DNA of 64,000 nucleotides from Allodiplogaster sudhausi (GCA_945643635.1 CALZFC010000251.1:3716001-3780000), one strand, 5' to 3'. Positions 22,990 through 36,544 are shown, numbered from the stretch's first letter. Made by a program: numbers and translations. The notes: generated from the sequence alone by a model not told the origin.

Positions 22990-25900
22990 AATGGAACCCT
23001 ATCCATAACTCAATGCAGCATCCCTTTACTTCAATTCTCCGAAATATTATTCACCTATCATATTATTTGCATAACAATATTCCAAAGTTCTGATTTTAAT
23101 CCACTATACACAATAAATTTTGCAGTCATATAAAAATAGTCAAGATATAAAGCGATCTGTTTAGACCAGCCTCTTTAGTGTATCGCAATACGAATTTTTT
23201 TCCGGATTTCCATAGTTTAGATTGCGTGATAAAATCCTTGTAAACATTACCCAGACTTCCCAGTGATGTTAAAGTACACCGATATATACAGTAACGAAGA
23301 GGGAAATATATCATGTAAAGATTTTTTGATATCTTGAGAATTTAAGTTTTTTTTAATGAAATTCTACACTCCTTCAGTGGAGCCAACAAGACTGGCAATT
23401 TCTGGTATGGGGATCTGATATTGGTCACGGTTTGGCCTGATGAAAAGAAACCTCTGTTAGGGATATATACCAGGAGCACCTGAGTCCCGCGCACATTCTC
23501 GGTCACTACATCCAGTAGAAGTTTGACAAATGTATATCTTTCAATTATATAACGGTAAGTTGTTTATCCTGTTTGCAGTAGGATTGCTGCATTAAGGATA
23601 TGTTTTGAAATATTCCAAAATCTTCACTTCGGGAATGTTCCACCTTCCATGTACATAACTTTCAGTCTTCTGCCCCGTTCTCATTATTTTCTGCGCCCAC
23701 ACTAATTTGTCCTTGATTCTGAAAAGACAGTCTGGTTTTTGCAGGCATGGCCGGTCCAAGTGAACTTTTCCAAACATGGTGGTCACATGCTCTGGCAAGC
23801 CTTAGTTGCGTGGAAACCACAGCCGGAGATGCTTCTGGAATTGCTTGAATCTATAAACAGGCTCGGTCCACGTACATATGTACTTGAAAAGTGAATTTGT
23901 TTCACGAATTTAACCGTAAGGGGGACCGAATATGGTAATTATACTGCAAAATCTTCAATTAATTTTGGCTGTGTAAGAAGTTACGAAACTACATAAATAT
24001 TTGAAGAAAATGCCTACAAACGAAATAATAATGGCACTATGGACTAACAGGGAACCGTAATGCCGCCTCTTTTATTACATGATGAAGATAAACATCCTCT
24101 ACCACAATCTGCAGCCCTTTATTAACCATCACCCTAATATAATTAATGTGCATATAAATTCGCATGGTAGTGCGCATTTCCTCGTCAGCGTAACCTTTAT
24201 TCTTCAGCCAAATTTGCAAGGATCTGTGCCAAGTTGTGTTGGCTTCAGACTGTCATTCTATTCGCGAAGTACAGCAAAGGCAAGCCTAGTCGTCACTACA
24301 CTGTAGTTAACCCAGCATCCGAATTTTTAAGTACGTTTTCAGCAAGCCGAATTTTGCCTATTGTCATGCCGGTTGGTAGCTAGGGTGGTGGGCAGCCAGC
24401 GAGTGAGTCTTTGTTTTCTTGAAAGAATCGCCCACACTGTTTCGTGAAGACGATCCGTACTGAAAGTATGGCTTCCAAACTCAAAATGGCATTTGAACCA
24501 CGATCAATCGATAGGAGCATATGCCTTGAATATAAGAAGTAATTCTCAAGGCAAACAGGAATTTCAACTTTCAACCTGCAAAACCGTACGATGCAGATAC
24601 ATAGAATGCGAGAAAGCAATGACTCCAACGGACTAGTAAGCTGTTCAACGATGAAAAGGAAGTCCCAATTTATATCACTGATTTCCATGCTTCGCTTGGT
24701 CTTCGTGAGATGCAGCTCGTTACGAAATACTTAGCGATGCTCTTGGCAGGTAACATTTCAGAGTAGGAGAAGGTAGGAAAAGTTGAAGAGTGATTAAGAT
24801 TTAACTATTTTCAGTGACTGCATGAGTGACGGCTGGTGCTGGATTGCCGCTCCGGTGCATGCTGTAGCACGAAGACTACGACTTCGTCTGTGAGATCGGT
24901 GATGAGGGCCACTGCTAACTATATTACATATGTACATACACAGTATAGTTACATAGGAGGCCTGAGCCATTAGCCATCAGGCTCCTTCCAACTTTTAACA
25001 TTCGACCCTATTTTCTTTGATAAAGCATTATCGTCTGGTTGCTGTGAATGTTTTTTTTTCTTCCCTTTGGTCATTTCTATCAATGGCATCGACAGCGTCT
25101 GGTCGGCAGGCCATGTGGTTTGGAAACTTAATAGTGTCTATTATTGTATAGGGCTAATAAAGACGAGAACTATTTAAAGTTATTGATTTCATTTTGCTGT
25201 TAATCAACACATAATTCAGTTACTACAAATAATACAACAATTTAATAAATTTCACATGTAAACAACTATAATAAATAAATTGCAGGAATTGCCCACTCGT
25301 CAAGGACTGGATCCCCTGCTGGCTGCTCTGACAATTCTTCAGGGCGATCCAACCACCTCCGTATTGCAAATCGGATGAAAGTACAAGTTTCTTGATGAGA
25401 GAAACTTCATGCGAAATGGCACATTGGGCATTGGTATGTGAAAAAGGCTCATTTAAAGAAATATGGTAGTTGATTATTTAAAAAAAATAACTACAGAACT
25501 TTGTTTAAAAGTCTTTGAATATCAGGATAAATAATACGAGAAATTTAGTGTCGGCACCGCGGTCGTCTTCTGCGCTCACTGCTTGTTGCTTCTCCTATTA
25601 TTTAAGGAAAATAATTTAATATTTTCCACATTCCTATAGGCATACAGGGAGACTCCTCTACGGTCACGGAATCGCACGTCTCGAGGCGTCGTTCTTAGCA
25701 ACATTAATAATAACTATAATTATTATATTCTTATTAACAATATTAATAATATAATATAATTAATTACATTAAAATAATTCGGACAAATGTTAAGCTGACT
25801 TGATTTGTGCTCGTATTCTACGTGATCTCATTAGGCTCTTGATAACTATGAGATCGCTCCACTAATCTGCCATGGCAAGAATGGCCGTCTTCATCAAGTA

Positions 25901-26400
25901 GCCCCATATCCCGCCTTTGAAATGGCTCACCCTCGAAATTATAAATATAGCGTGCCATAACTGTTGGCACTTCATGCCGATTCCTTTTTCCATATGTTTT
26001 TGCCCATCTAATGATTCAACCGCTGGCCCTATCTTTCCTCCTGCCAATTGACACCACAAGACCTCTTCCCTTTCCCTTCTTTATGAACAGCGTTTATGAG
26101 AGACATATGTAGAGACCCGCCACTTTTCTTTCTTAACTTTACTTGCTGTTTATTGTTGGGTTTAATTAGTTTGAGAACTCCACGCAACGCGTTCCTCAAC
26201 AGTAATCTTCTAGAGCCCTGAAACAATAGAAACAGGCGTCTGTCCAGTGAAAGGCACGCTAATCTAGCGCTCTCCGCTGACGACATTTGGGTTTCGGCTT
26301 GGGCGCTTAGTATTTTCTCTTTTCTTCTCTCTCCTCCCTCTCTCTCTCCTAAATTCAAAAGGGCAAAAAGAGTCTCTAGATACAGACAGCTGATAAGAGA
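22990..26400. other. Region without a convincing gene
   Basis: Short open frames only. Near 24815-24925 a possible exon after TTTTCAG holds closely spaced Cys and Asp/Glu codons, and near 25285-25370 another after TTGCAG; neither can be assigned or joined with confidence. 25690-25790 is a TAATAATTAT-rich tract. Confidence 0.4.
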
Positions 26401-28050
26401 TTTATTGTTGCTAATTTGTCATTCGAAAGCTTTTTAGAAATACATGGACGGGAAATTTCGTAATATATTACTTTGCCCATTTTTGTAGAAGACCTGTTTA
26501 ATATACATATATAAAAAGGCCCTTCATCATTCTTGATTTAGTAATAGTAATTTAATCTTAAGGATATATTTCGAATAAATATTTCCACTTTCTATCATAC
26601 ATCTCTAGTAATGAACAGTGTATAAGTTTTGCGTCAACCGAAAAGTCGGTTTTGTTTTCTCGCTTATTTACATCTAGTTTGAGAATGTGTTTACCAATTG
26701 GTCCTTTAGGAAATAATCGTTATACATACACACGTCCCTCTCTACTGCCTTCATAGACAAGGCTTCATCAAGATCGTCCCGGGGAAATTGGTACGTTTCT
26801 GACCAATATTTTGTAAACTAATTTTTATATGTATGTAGCCATTAATCCAGAAAATGAAGGATACCTCAGTGGATTGAGATCATAATTAAGAGGTGCGAAA
26901 TGTCGATTAGCAAGATACAACTACACTAATAGTATGTATTCAAGAGGAGGTTTATTATCTTTCTTGACTCTACTTTTAACTGTTGAGTTTATTATATATT
27001 GTTACTAAGTGACGAATAAGACTGGCAGCATATACATATATATTTCAGGGCACTATAAGGAGGCATAGACCCGAAGACGCGGACAAAGTTATGCAGCTTC
27101 AGTATGATTCTACAATAAGCAGAAAATCACTTGTTAATACACAAGATCAAAGAGCTGCAACTGGAAGTCATGCAGAGAGAGATTATGGGATCTTGTCTTG
27201 ATGGGAGCAGTCACTTCAATGTTCACGGGAATTCAGCAAGGAGATACCTGGATTGTGATGAAGGAAAGGTTTAGATGGAAATGGCAACTGATTAGCGAAT
27301 ACCAGAATATAAGAGAGGCTGTAGTTGAAACGAGAGATTAGCAGGTGGTATGTACGGATCTAGAATAAGACATGATCATAGAAGAAAGTAGGAAAAATAA
27401 ATTCAAATGATTAAGATGAGATGAGTACCGCTCGTAGTGCAGGAAACCGTATCCAGAGATAGCTCGAAGGGCGATTGGAATCCGCACCAGGCAAATTGCA
27501 TTCCCCCAGCACTTCTTTACCTCCTTCCCCTTCTCATCAATTCCCCCTCCAGACATGCCATCTCATAATCAGTGTGCGTCGCAGTGATGCAGTTCTCCAT
27601 CTCAGTCTTCTCCCTTCTCCTCGCAGCTAGGAATCTCTCCATTCTTCTCATCTCTTACTTCGATGTTCACATCAGTACATGCTATCTCACTAATTTTTGT
27701 TTAGAAGTATAATAAGTTAATTTAGAAATCCTTTATCAACTTAAGCTCTTTTATTACCCGATAAAAGTAAATAATGAGAAGCTAGAAATGGCGACCTTGT
27801 CTTGCTCAATCTTATTTTTGTTCTAAAGCACTAGCATTGACGCGATTATACGAAATACCTTTTAATTCTTATTCATTATGTTTAAAATTCAATAAATTTT
27901 TAAACTAATGTATTAAATGCTTAAGATGTAACAGTTGTAAATTTCTCGCATCTTGTTGAATGAGATCATATACTCGCACTTTTATAAAGTGCGAATGAAG
28001 TTGAAAATTCACTCAAAGATTATATTCTAGATGTATTGTTCATGATTATA
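26400..28050. other. AT-rich region, no gene recognised
   Basis: Many stops in all frames. A possible decayed open stretch at about 27050-27345 (+) has no recognisable family. No repeat unit from elsewhere in the window was identified. Confidence 0.4.
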
Positions 28051-28059
28051 TAAAGACAA

Positions 28060-28370
28060 TATGAGTCTAAAAGAAGAAGTTATATAAAACAAAAAATGAA
28101 TATAATATTCCGAGAAAATTGCGATTTGTTTATCCGATGAGAAAGAGTTATAAAGCGAGAGCAGTGACTGAGCAGGGTTTTTGGCGGCAGAGAATCCAGA
28201 GTTGTTGCATTATTTACCTACCTCTCTTGGCTGCCCGCCTCTACGAAGCCTGAAATGTTAAAATCGGTAGATTATTTAGCAGATCTCGACAATTAAACGG
28301 ATAACAACATTAGTAGCATTGATTCGATTGCAAACTTTTGAATCTTACTCGCTATTGAAAATGAAAGAGA
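28060..28370. repeat. Duplicated 3' flank of an egas-like gene
   Basis: Closely matches 36545-36850, which lies downstream of gene C (shared: TATAATATTCC, TTTATCCGATGAGA, CAAACTTTTGAATCTT), and more weakly 57360-57460 downstream of gene D. It marks a duplicated block whose gene part has been lost or is gene B. Confidence 0.7.
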
Positions 28371-28617
28371 ATTCTTTGCCCACATATTCAATCGAGCACC
28401 TTCAAGGAGGCGTGTCATGTGAAGTTGGCGGTGGAATATTGGTGAAGTGTCTGGTAGACAAGACTACCGCCGTAGAAGGAGCGGTTAGCTCTGAAAAATG
28501 GCGAAAGTTCTGGATTCACTCTGGGCAGAATCAACTGAATTCGAGAGAAGGGGTATATGCTAAAAAGAGAACGTTCGGATGTTGAGAGAATGATAATGAT
28601 GACGGTGAGAAGCTGAG

Positions 28618-28735
28618 AGCGAGAGAGAGAGAGAGAGAGAAATAGAGCAGAGGCCGAGAGGATAGGAGTCAGGAATAAAAGGAGAGGAAAAATTAGAGAG
28701 AGAGAGAGATAGAGAGAGAGAGAGAAGAGAGAGCT
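28618..28735. repeat. (GA)n microsatellite
   Basis: Interrupted GAGAGA tract in two blocks, 28618-28642 and 28692-28735. Lies just after the duplicated flank; 28740-29120 has no recognisable gene. Confidence 0.9.
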
Positions 28736-29129
28736 GGGAACGATAAGCTTGCGCATGTTTGTTTCACCTCTCTTTAAATTGCACACTCGCTCGTCTTCAT
28801 ATGTTTGTAGGATATATTTTACATTGTCCCAGAATTTCTCTATGTCTCAGACAAAATATGTTTCAAAGAAGTCGGCCTCTAGGGGAATCTTCTCAACTGA
28901 TCTGAAGAAGTGCATAGCAATTAACTAATTAGTGATGGAAGCAGTTTATTTTATGTCTGAATGGAGAACAGGGCTTTCGAGATCCTTTTTTCAGTTTAGC
29001 TTCATACCATTCATTTGTTACATCACAGTCTTTTTTTTTGATTTTGTGTTTGTTTTAGGATTTAAATTTCAAGGAATTATTTCATTATGCAAACTTAAAA
29101 GTGACCTGTTACGTACCTCTGGCCTCTTT

Positions 29130-29600
29130 CCAGCTGTAAAAAATAATTCCAAAGTACATCCGAGCCGCAGATCTTTCACAATTTGTATTGAGTTTGGCGT
29201 CTCACCGTCTCCCCCATGGTCTAATCTGCTGCCACCGATCACCATAGAAGCAGCAAAGGCAACACCACCCACGATAGTGTGATTGATGTTTATGTTTTCG
29301 TCTTACCTTCTTCCTCCATGGGCCAGACATCTGCCATAAATTCCCAAAGAAGCAGCCAAGTCAACACGGCGATAGTGAGAGAGATGTCAAGAAGGTTTGA
29401 CGCCAGCGTAGATACACTGTGAAAGATCTGCTCGAATGGACTTTGGAGTCACTATTTGATCTCATTGTCCCACAACGCCCCTTCAGACCTTGCTAAAACA
29501 AACATCCTTCCTTTGTTTTTCCGCCTTCCTCCTTTGCTTGCACTTTCTTATTCACGCAGTTTCAACCAATGAATTGCCGCCCACTCGCATTGCATTGAAT
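29130..29600 (-). repeat. Repeat R1, copy 4
   Basis: Reverse-orientation copy: CTTACCTTCTTCCTCCATGGGCC, ATAGTGAGAGAGATGTCAAGAAGG and the following blocks match 16485-16800 and 6945-7310 in order. The 29600-29990 stretch beyond it shows no gene. Confidence 0.6.
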
Positions 29601-30039
29601 CGTGGGCCGATTTAGTAGGCCACGCCACAGCGAATTTTAAAATTTGTTAAAGAGATAACTGTATTTTGATAACTCGCTTTTCCGTGCGTTAGAAACTAAA
29701 AATGAATTCCTCGGAGTATCGGAGCTGAGTACTTCCATGTTACTAACGAAATAATACTTTAAGAATTAATAGATTACGGAATAATTAACTTCCCTTAATA
29801 ACCAAAATGTATCCCCTTGCCTGTGCCCATTACAGGGAATGGCGAGCACAGGCGAATTTTAACAATTTCAATTTCTTTATCGCATTGACCGATGTGGGCA
29901 AAGTATGTAGTAACATCATAATACTTGAGGAAATATAGTCTGGGCCAAGCAATATAAATTAGAAATTATTAAAAAGAAAAAATAATAATACAAGAGAGAA
30001 AAAGATGACAAAACAAAATGGGGGCATGAGATGTAACGA

Positions 30040-31310
30040 TTAAGAGACATTTTGTTGTGTTACAACGTGGGTACAATATTTACGGAATAATGAAAGAGAA
30101 TTCGAGGATACATACTTTTCTTGTAAAGAGTTCCAGAGACGGACAACACGATAAGAGAGGCATGAACGCCTTGATCGGAGGGAGCGGAGAGGGGGAAGTC
30201 CTAGCTTATAAGGATGACCACGAAGAGTGGAAGAGTATTGGGAGGGGAGAGAGAAAAAGCGAGTATGATCAATAGGCGTAAGTTTTCTAACGATCTTAAA
30301 TGTAGTGACTAAATCCGTGACTCTCCTACGACATTCTAAGGGAATTAAGCCAAGGGAAACCAAACGTTCGTTATAAGGCATTGGACGGCCTATGCGCTTA
30401 AAAATCGAGCGGGTATAACTGCGTTGAACTTTCTCAAGCGAGGTAATAGAAAATGAAGAGGAGGGGTTCCAAACTTCTGAACAAGAATCTAATATTGGCA
30501 GAACATACACTTTGTACAATCGACATAGAATATGAATATTGCGTGTCTTAAAGGAGCGAAGAATGTATGCCGACCTAGCTGACGCTTTCCTAACAATTCC
30601 CTGAATATGCTCGTTGGTTGAGAGATCGGAGTCATATGTTATTCCTAAGTCTTTGAAAGATGAAACAATGGGTAGGGCTACATTTCGGAGAGAGTACAAA
30701 AATTCGGGCTGACGCCCAATTGGAAGGACGACTGTCTTATCAAGAGAGATGGTGAGACCCCATTTGCTAGACCATTTATTTACTGAGTTAAGAGCAGATT
30801 GGAGGAGGTTTGGGTTATTAAACGTATACAGCTAAACATCATCTGCATAAATGGTGTAGTGACAGCCTGAGGGAATGCAATCAACGATATCATTAATATA
30901 AATAAGGAAAAGCAGAGGCCCAAGACAGGTACCTTGATTTACGCCGTTTCTTATGGGGTACGTATGTGAAAATTCATTATCTATGACAACCGATTGTGAT
31001 CTATTGGCTAGAAAAGAATCAAAAAATCGGAGAAGGCTACCAGAAATGCCTATTCGAGCTAGCTTATACAGGAGATGCTGCCTGGGAACGGTGTCAAAGG
31101 CCTTACTGTAATCAATGAAAACAGTGCTAATATATTGACCGGCATCAAGAGAAGAGTGCCAGTCATTAAGCGTAGTAAGAAGGGCGGAAGAGACAGAGTG
31201 ACGGGGTCGAAAACCGAATTGGAATGGGGATAGGATGGAGTGATCTTCTAGATAACTGAAAATTATCGCATATTCGTCAATAATGGGCATATTTGTTAAA
31301 TTGCGTTGAT
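30040..31310 (-). pseudogene. Non-LTR (LINE, CR1/Jockey-type) reverse transcriptase fragment
   Basis: Minus-strand reading, about 410 codons. Fingers and palm: QFGFRPRHSVSSALL, then FIDYSKAFDTVPRQHLLYKL, GVNQGTCLGPLLFLIYIND, and the catalytic YADD near 30842. Next comes the thumb/C-terminal region (KDLGITYDSDLS, NRLVSLGL-type repeats typical of nematode CR1). One in-frame TAG at 30832-30834 follows YADDV, where these enzymes usually have Lys. The N-terminal part and endonuclease are missing (5' truncation at about 31.3 kb). It ends about 150 bp upstream of gene C, so its insertion lies in the presumed promoter region of that gene. Confidence 0.9.
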
Positions 31311-31462
31311 TTCTGAAATCGAAACAATGAATTTGATAGTGTCATAAACATGAAGTACTATGAATTGAAATAGTATCAAAATACGAGTATCTAATTTCTT
31401 TCGATGACTTCCACTAAGAAGTGGAGATAATGTTCTTTTGAATTGCTTGAGTGGCCAACCAG

Positions 31463-34400
31463 ATGATTATAGCAATGAAGTTCGTGTTGATCGTCGCGAT
31501 GTTCGCTTTCTTCTCCACGGACATGAAAATAATTGTTGCTGGTTAGCCAGATTTGTTTTTAAATACAACTATGATTGGAAATATTTTTGCGTCAAAAAAT
31601 TTAAATTTTTATTATAGAAAAATTTCCTGCCACTGATCTATTTTTTCTAGCCACAATTATGCTTTGTACTTTTTATAACTTTTTTTCCGCCGAAATATGT
31701 TCCTTCTTTATTTCTACTTTTCCATGTCAATAACAACTGCATTTATAATAATTAAAAGGTTTTTTGAGCTCCTGACGCTTGCCAGAATGGCCAGACTATC
31801 GTCCACTATGAAAGTGGCTCTTGCGGATTTTTATGTTCGAGTTGCACTGACTGCTATGACGGCGCCGCAGTCGTCGCTAACGTTATTATTGCCTCGGACG
31901 ATGGCGAAACGTGTGTTCTCACATGTTCTTCCGGATATCTTCTTTATTCTACGGTAAGCAAGACGGGCGATGATGCATATTTAGGAGAATGCAATGTTAT
32001 CCGAGTACTGATTTGTTCAATAAAATACTTTTTTTGTTGTTGATGTTTTTAAAACTTAATATGAAGTATGACATTGCTTGTTGTAGAGTATGATGGACCC
32101 GTGGCATTACTTCCCCGGAAACGCCGCCGTCGGATTGGCGAACGCGGAAACTGAATACGACTTCTGCGCTGTTGGCACTACTGTGGAAGCAAAATATTTC
32201 GTGTGCTCGTCAGGTTCGCAATATACATATGTACATACATACATCAACGGTTTTTGGTATGAAGTACCATGCTCTTGATTCAAGATGTGGGCACCTACGA
32301 GATGGATCAAAATGCAATCAACGCCTGCACTGGAGGCAAGTAATGTTACAATATTTACATATGTATGAATATAAAAAAAAAGTTTTTTTTTTTTATTTTT
32401 GTTTTAGCCGCTATTTTATCTCGGGAATTAGAATAATCCACTGTTTGATATTCTTTATTGTTGGAATAATTGTCAAAATGCTGATTTAACAATAATACCT
32501 TTCGTCTGTAATGACAAGTAGTGAAACATTATTAATCACGGGGCAAAATAACGGCTACACCAAAATTAAGATGAAAAAACCCAAATATCTTACTTGACAA
32601 CATCTAATATGTATACAAACACTTTATTCATTTATGCAAACTTTATATAATATTATCAGCAAAAATGAAAGTTTTAATCTGCATGAAAACAGATTGAAAT
32701 TCTGCAGTAACGACTGCAACTTCGACCACAATGACAAGCACAACAACTACAACAGCTACGTCATCTATAGTTTCGTCTACGTCTTCATTGATCGTCACTT
32801 TGACATCGAGCGAGGCGGTCCCGACTGACTCCTCGTCCGCTCCGCCCTCGACTGTGACGATCCCGGCAAATCCAGGCACCACATCGGACGATTCCGGCGA
32901 AACCTCAATCGCAGCCGCTCCTTTAAGCTCATATTCATCCGCCTACTGTGGCCAGTACAAAATGGCAGACGCGACCCCCATGCCGAATAGGTATTATCAG
33001 CAAAAATAGTGAGAGATAAGAAACACATGCATGAGTTTTTTTTTTGCTTGTTAATAATTCTGATAACTCTGAAATACTCGACCTCGGGGACCTTAGCGGA
33101 AGCAAGGTAGGCTGGCCACCAGATGGATTTAACAAGATCCTTTGTACCGACTTCCTCCATCATGCATCAAACCACCAGGAATGGAAACGACTCATGGCGC
33201 CCCATGGAATCTCTTAAACCGTCGATATAAAACGCTGATTTTTAACTTTGTTAATTGATTATAGATGCATGCTGGTTGACTCGGCGGCCATTTGCTCTTT
33301 TCCTGATGGAAATGAGACGTGCACATGTTCGGCCGGCTATACCGGCTCCACATGTGGCATTGGTTAGACTTTATGGACCACTGAGGCGAATATCAGGAGA
33401 AATTTTTCCCTCTCCTTTTCTCTCTTCTTTCAGCTATCTATCGACCTTTTCTAGTTGCAAAGAAAGCACTGTATGTTGAGTAGGCGAGAGAACATGTTCG
33501 TACAGAAGAAAGAAAAAGGAGAAAGAAAAGTTTCTTCTAATATGCACGCACATTTGCGGGAGCGGTACTTTAACGTCAAAACAACGGAAGAATGCGTCAG
33601 AAATCAGAATCAATCAAAAAGATGGAAGCTCAAAAGATGGACACAAGAATCCATTTAAGCCACTGCTTCGATAACATCGCTGGTGAATCTCTATGGCAAC
33701 GACTCAACGGATCGACTTTTAGAGGTAGGAATAATTAGTGTTTAGTACTAATTAAAAATATATATATATGTATGTATGCATTTACATATGTATATTATGA
33801 GCATATATTTTCAGCTAATTAGAGAGGGACGGAAATCGCCGGCCGTTTTAACATCGACTTTGCCGGCTCTTCTCAGCTTCATCCCGGACGACGAAAGGGC
33901 CACTTTGAGCTGGAATATCGAAGACATCATCAAGGACGCCACTTTTGCTAAATTCCCGCTAGAAATAAGGTTGAATTACAAGCATTTGTATTTACACTTA
34001 ATTATGTTGTTTACTGATTGTTTACTGTTTCTTTATTCGAAACCACAGCGCTGCCTTCCGGATGCTCCACGATCCTTTACTGGGCAACTGCTTCGTCTTT
34101 AATGATCGCAATCAGAGCAGCGCGTACACACAACGGATTCCAGGAGAACCTGGAGGCAGTCGTTGAAGATTATTAGCTATGTTGTATTAATTAAAATGAT
34201 GAGATCTATTATTCGATCCCTTCAATTATCTTTGTTAGTAAAACCTCAAACTAGCGAAAATCCTCAGGACTTCGTGTGATACTCGATTCGCAACTCTGGG
34301 AGAACATTGCATGGTCGGAATCTTCAGGCATCAACGTCTACATTCAGGATGGTTCGTCGCCAACCATTCGGGTGGGGCAGTGAACAGAGGGAAGAACTTG

Positions 34401-36199
34401 AAAACCGAAGAAACGTTGAGATCTACAGACTGTCACTCTTTTCAGCTGCAGTTGGCGTCTTCGCTGAAAGTAACCGCGTTTTGCTGCGTCCTGGCATGCA
34501 AAGTCTCATTAGGATCCGCAAGTTATGTCTAAATATTGAATTGAGCATGCTTTCAGAAAATTATAAATTGTTCACTATTTGCACATCTTTAAAAAAAATA
34601 CATCGCTAATTGAATTCATACATCGTGAACAAATCTTAACTTCAGCTGTCCTTCACAAAGAATGACGCTACAAGCCAGGAGTGTCTACGTGATAAAGAGG
34701 AAGTGTCGTCGTTCTACTTTGACGGAGACTACTCGACGGATGTTCGTGAAGCTATGATAATTATACGCACTTTTAAATGTGGACTTTTCCTCTGTACAGC
34801 CTATGCATTTTGTATTTCGTCGACTGCAGAAGACTGATTTTTTTGTAATTGATCAGAAGTCCGAGGTCTTTATCCAATAATGTATAAAAGAGCCATAACA
34901 CTATTCTCTGATATCAGGGCTGCTTCCGCTCGTGCTACCAGGACGGAGTTCTCTCGGCGTGCGGTTGCATGGACGCATCCTATGTCAGACGGGTCGGGGT
35001 TGCGGCGTGCAACTTCAGTCAACGTCAGTCTTAAACTGTATCAGAAATTCCGGATAAATCTCTTCACTCCCGGAGAGTGACCAGAGCAGCGAGGACAAGG
35101 TAAAGCAGGGTTGGAGAGATGATAAATGGCATACAACTTTGAGAATACTCGTTCAGGACCACATTCGATCCCATTTTCAAGAACCGATAACTTTCCTCAC
35201 AACCCAAGTACCAACAAGTCTTCCCTAATTTATCTGTCCGATCTTATTGGGCTTAAAATTTTTTGAACGCTTATAATTTTACTCACTTGTCCCTTCAACC
35301 AGAAATCACAATAACCGTTAATGAACAAATAATTAGTACCTGACAATGAGACACGTAAAAAGTTTTAAAGAAAATCTGACGAACTGATCAAATTTACATA
35401 GTAACTTCATTATAACTTATGTATGTATCTTTATATGTATGTGCGACCTAAAATAAAGATTACTTTAATGATTATTTTTTGCGCATTTCAGCATTTGCTC
35501 TCTTTCCCCGGCGAGTAAGTGAATTAATACGTTTTATATGTAACCTGATATTTCGACCTCTCCCATGACTGCAGTTCCCTGCATTTCTCGCCTGCGAGAG
35601 GAGCGCGGTGACCCTGCGAACTGGCGCGAGTGCCACTGCCCTCCGCCCTGCCATGCGAGCACCTTCGAGGCCATCTCCTTCCAGACCAAATTCAGCCTGC
35701 GAAGGGTAGGGGAGGAATCAGCTATCTCTCGTTTTGTATTTGGGAATGGATAATTAAAAACATACTGCGAACAGATTTTTAAAAAGTCCTTTTATTATCT
35801 TTCTTAAATTCTTGCAGAAACAGCGGGAATGCTCGAACATAACGAATTCGGCATCAAATGGAGAAGGCGATCGAAATTGCACTCAAAGCTCGGTATTGAA
35901 CACATCAGTTGTCCTTCACACACGATTGCTTTTAGAGTGAAGTGATCATCTTCTTCGACAGCCCCGTGGCACGAATCGAAGTGGAGCACTTGAAGATTAC
36001 TGTAATTCTAAAGGCTTATATATTTAGTTGTTTTTTGGTATTCCTCCAAATTAATGAGAATCTTTTTCTTTATTTCTAGTTCATGTCTCTGCTGGGTTCC
36101 CTCGGCGGTCTGTTAGGACTCTTTATCGGCGCTTCCTTCATTCTGGTCCTTGAGATTGGTCTCCTGTTAGCCGGTCTTCTTCGGTGTAAGCGAGAATGA
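31463..36199 (+). CDS. egas-like DEG/ENaC family protein (EGF plus ASC domain), gene C
   Basis: Exons: 31463-31541, 31769-31953, 32087-32213, 32285-32335, 32708-32990, 33265-33362, 33660-33724, 33815-33969, 34049-34155, 34268-34351, 34446-34522, 34646-34741, 34918-35023, 35575-35705, 35818-35892, 35936-36001, 36080-36199; 1905 nt, 634 aa, all phases agree. Order: signal peptide (1-26), Cys-rich module (27-88), Thr/Ser stalk (about 148-215), EGF (about 224-274, CTCSAGYTGSTC), ASC ectodomain from about 297 (LLGNCFVFN, GCFRSCYQ, CHCPPPC, EVIIFFDS), one membrane segment (about 597-622, LLGSLGGLLGLFIGASF) holding a G-x-S-type selectivity filter, and a short basic tail. Known DEG/ENaC channels have two membrane segments; none precedes the EGF here except the signal peptide. 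Two introns use GC donors (32336, 34156). The donor after 34522 is AG/TT, not GT, so this copy may also be disabled or use another site. Start: first of two in-frame ATGs; the second is at 31475. Confidence 0.85.
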
Positions 36200-36544
36200 T
36201 TCTCAGAGACCGTAAAGGACGGCCAATGACCTCTTAACCTAGAAGATTTCCTTGCCCTTTTTCGCTCTTATGTAAGAATATTAGCCTATCCCTTGTTTTG
36301 ATTTCGAAGCTTTGCGGTAACGATGCCGAATAATAATCACAATGATGGCGATGATTGTGGATTCTTTAGTGACAGAAATTTTATTTATGAATAAACAATC
36401 CAAGTTAAAATCTTATTACATGAAGGAGGGGTCTGTCACAATTTACGGCTCAAGATAGTTAAACACCGTTGTATCATTGTTAGTGCGAGACTTCTCGAGA
36501 TCCTTCGACTTTGTCTGCAACTTCTCCATTTCGCTCTTCAATGG

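Noticed and set aside
32214..32284. Stop codon after the TWYEVPCS-like stretch in gene C
   Set aside because: A 71-bp intron with GT donor (32214) and CAAG acceptor fits all three copies and keeps phase.
33540..33658. Premature stop in gene C before the ATASIT stretch
   Set aside because: The conserved exon 7 begins at 33660 with acceptor TTTAAG in phase; the upstream reading is intronic, as in A and B.
35492..35514. 23-bp micro-exon of gene C
   Set aside because: Splice-like borders exist, but including it breaks the frame of the next conserved exon; direct joining keeps phase and matches B and D.
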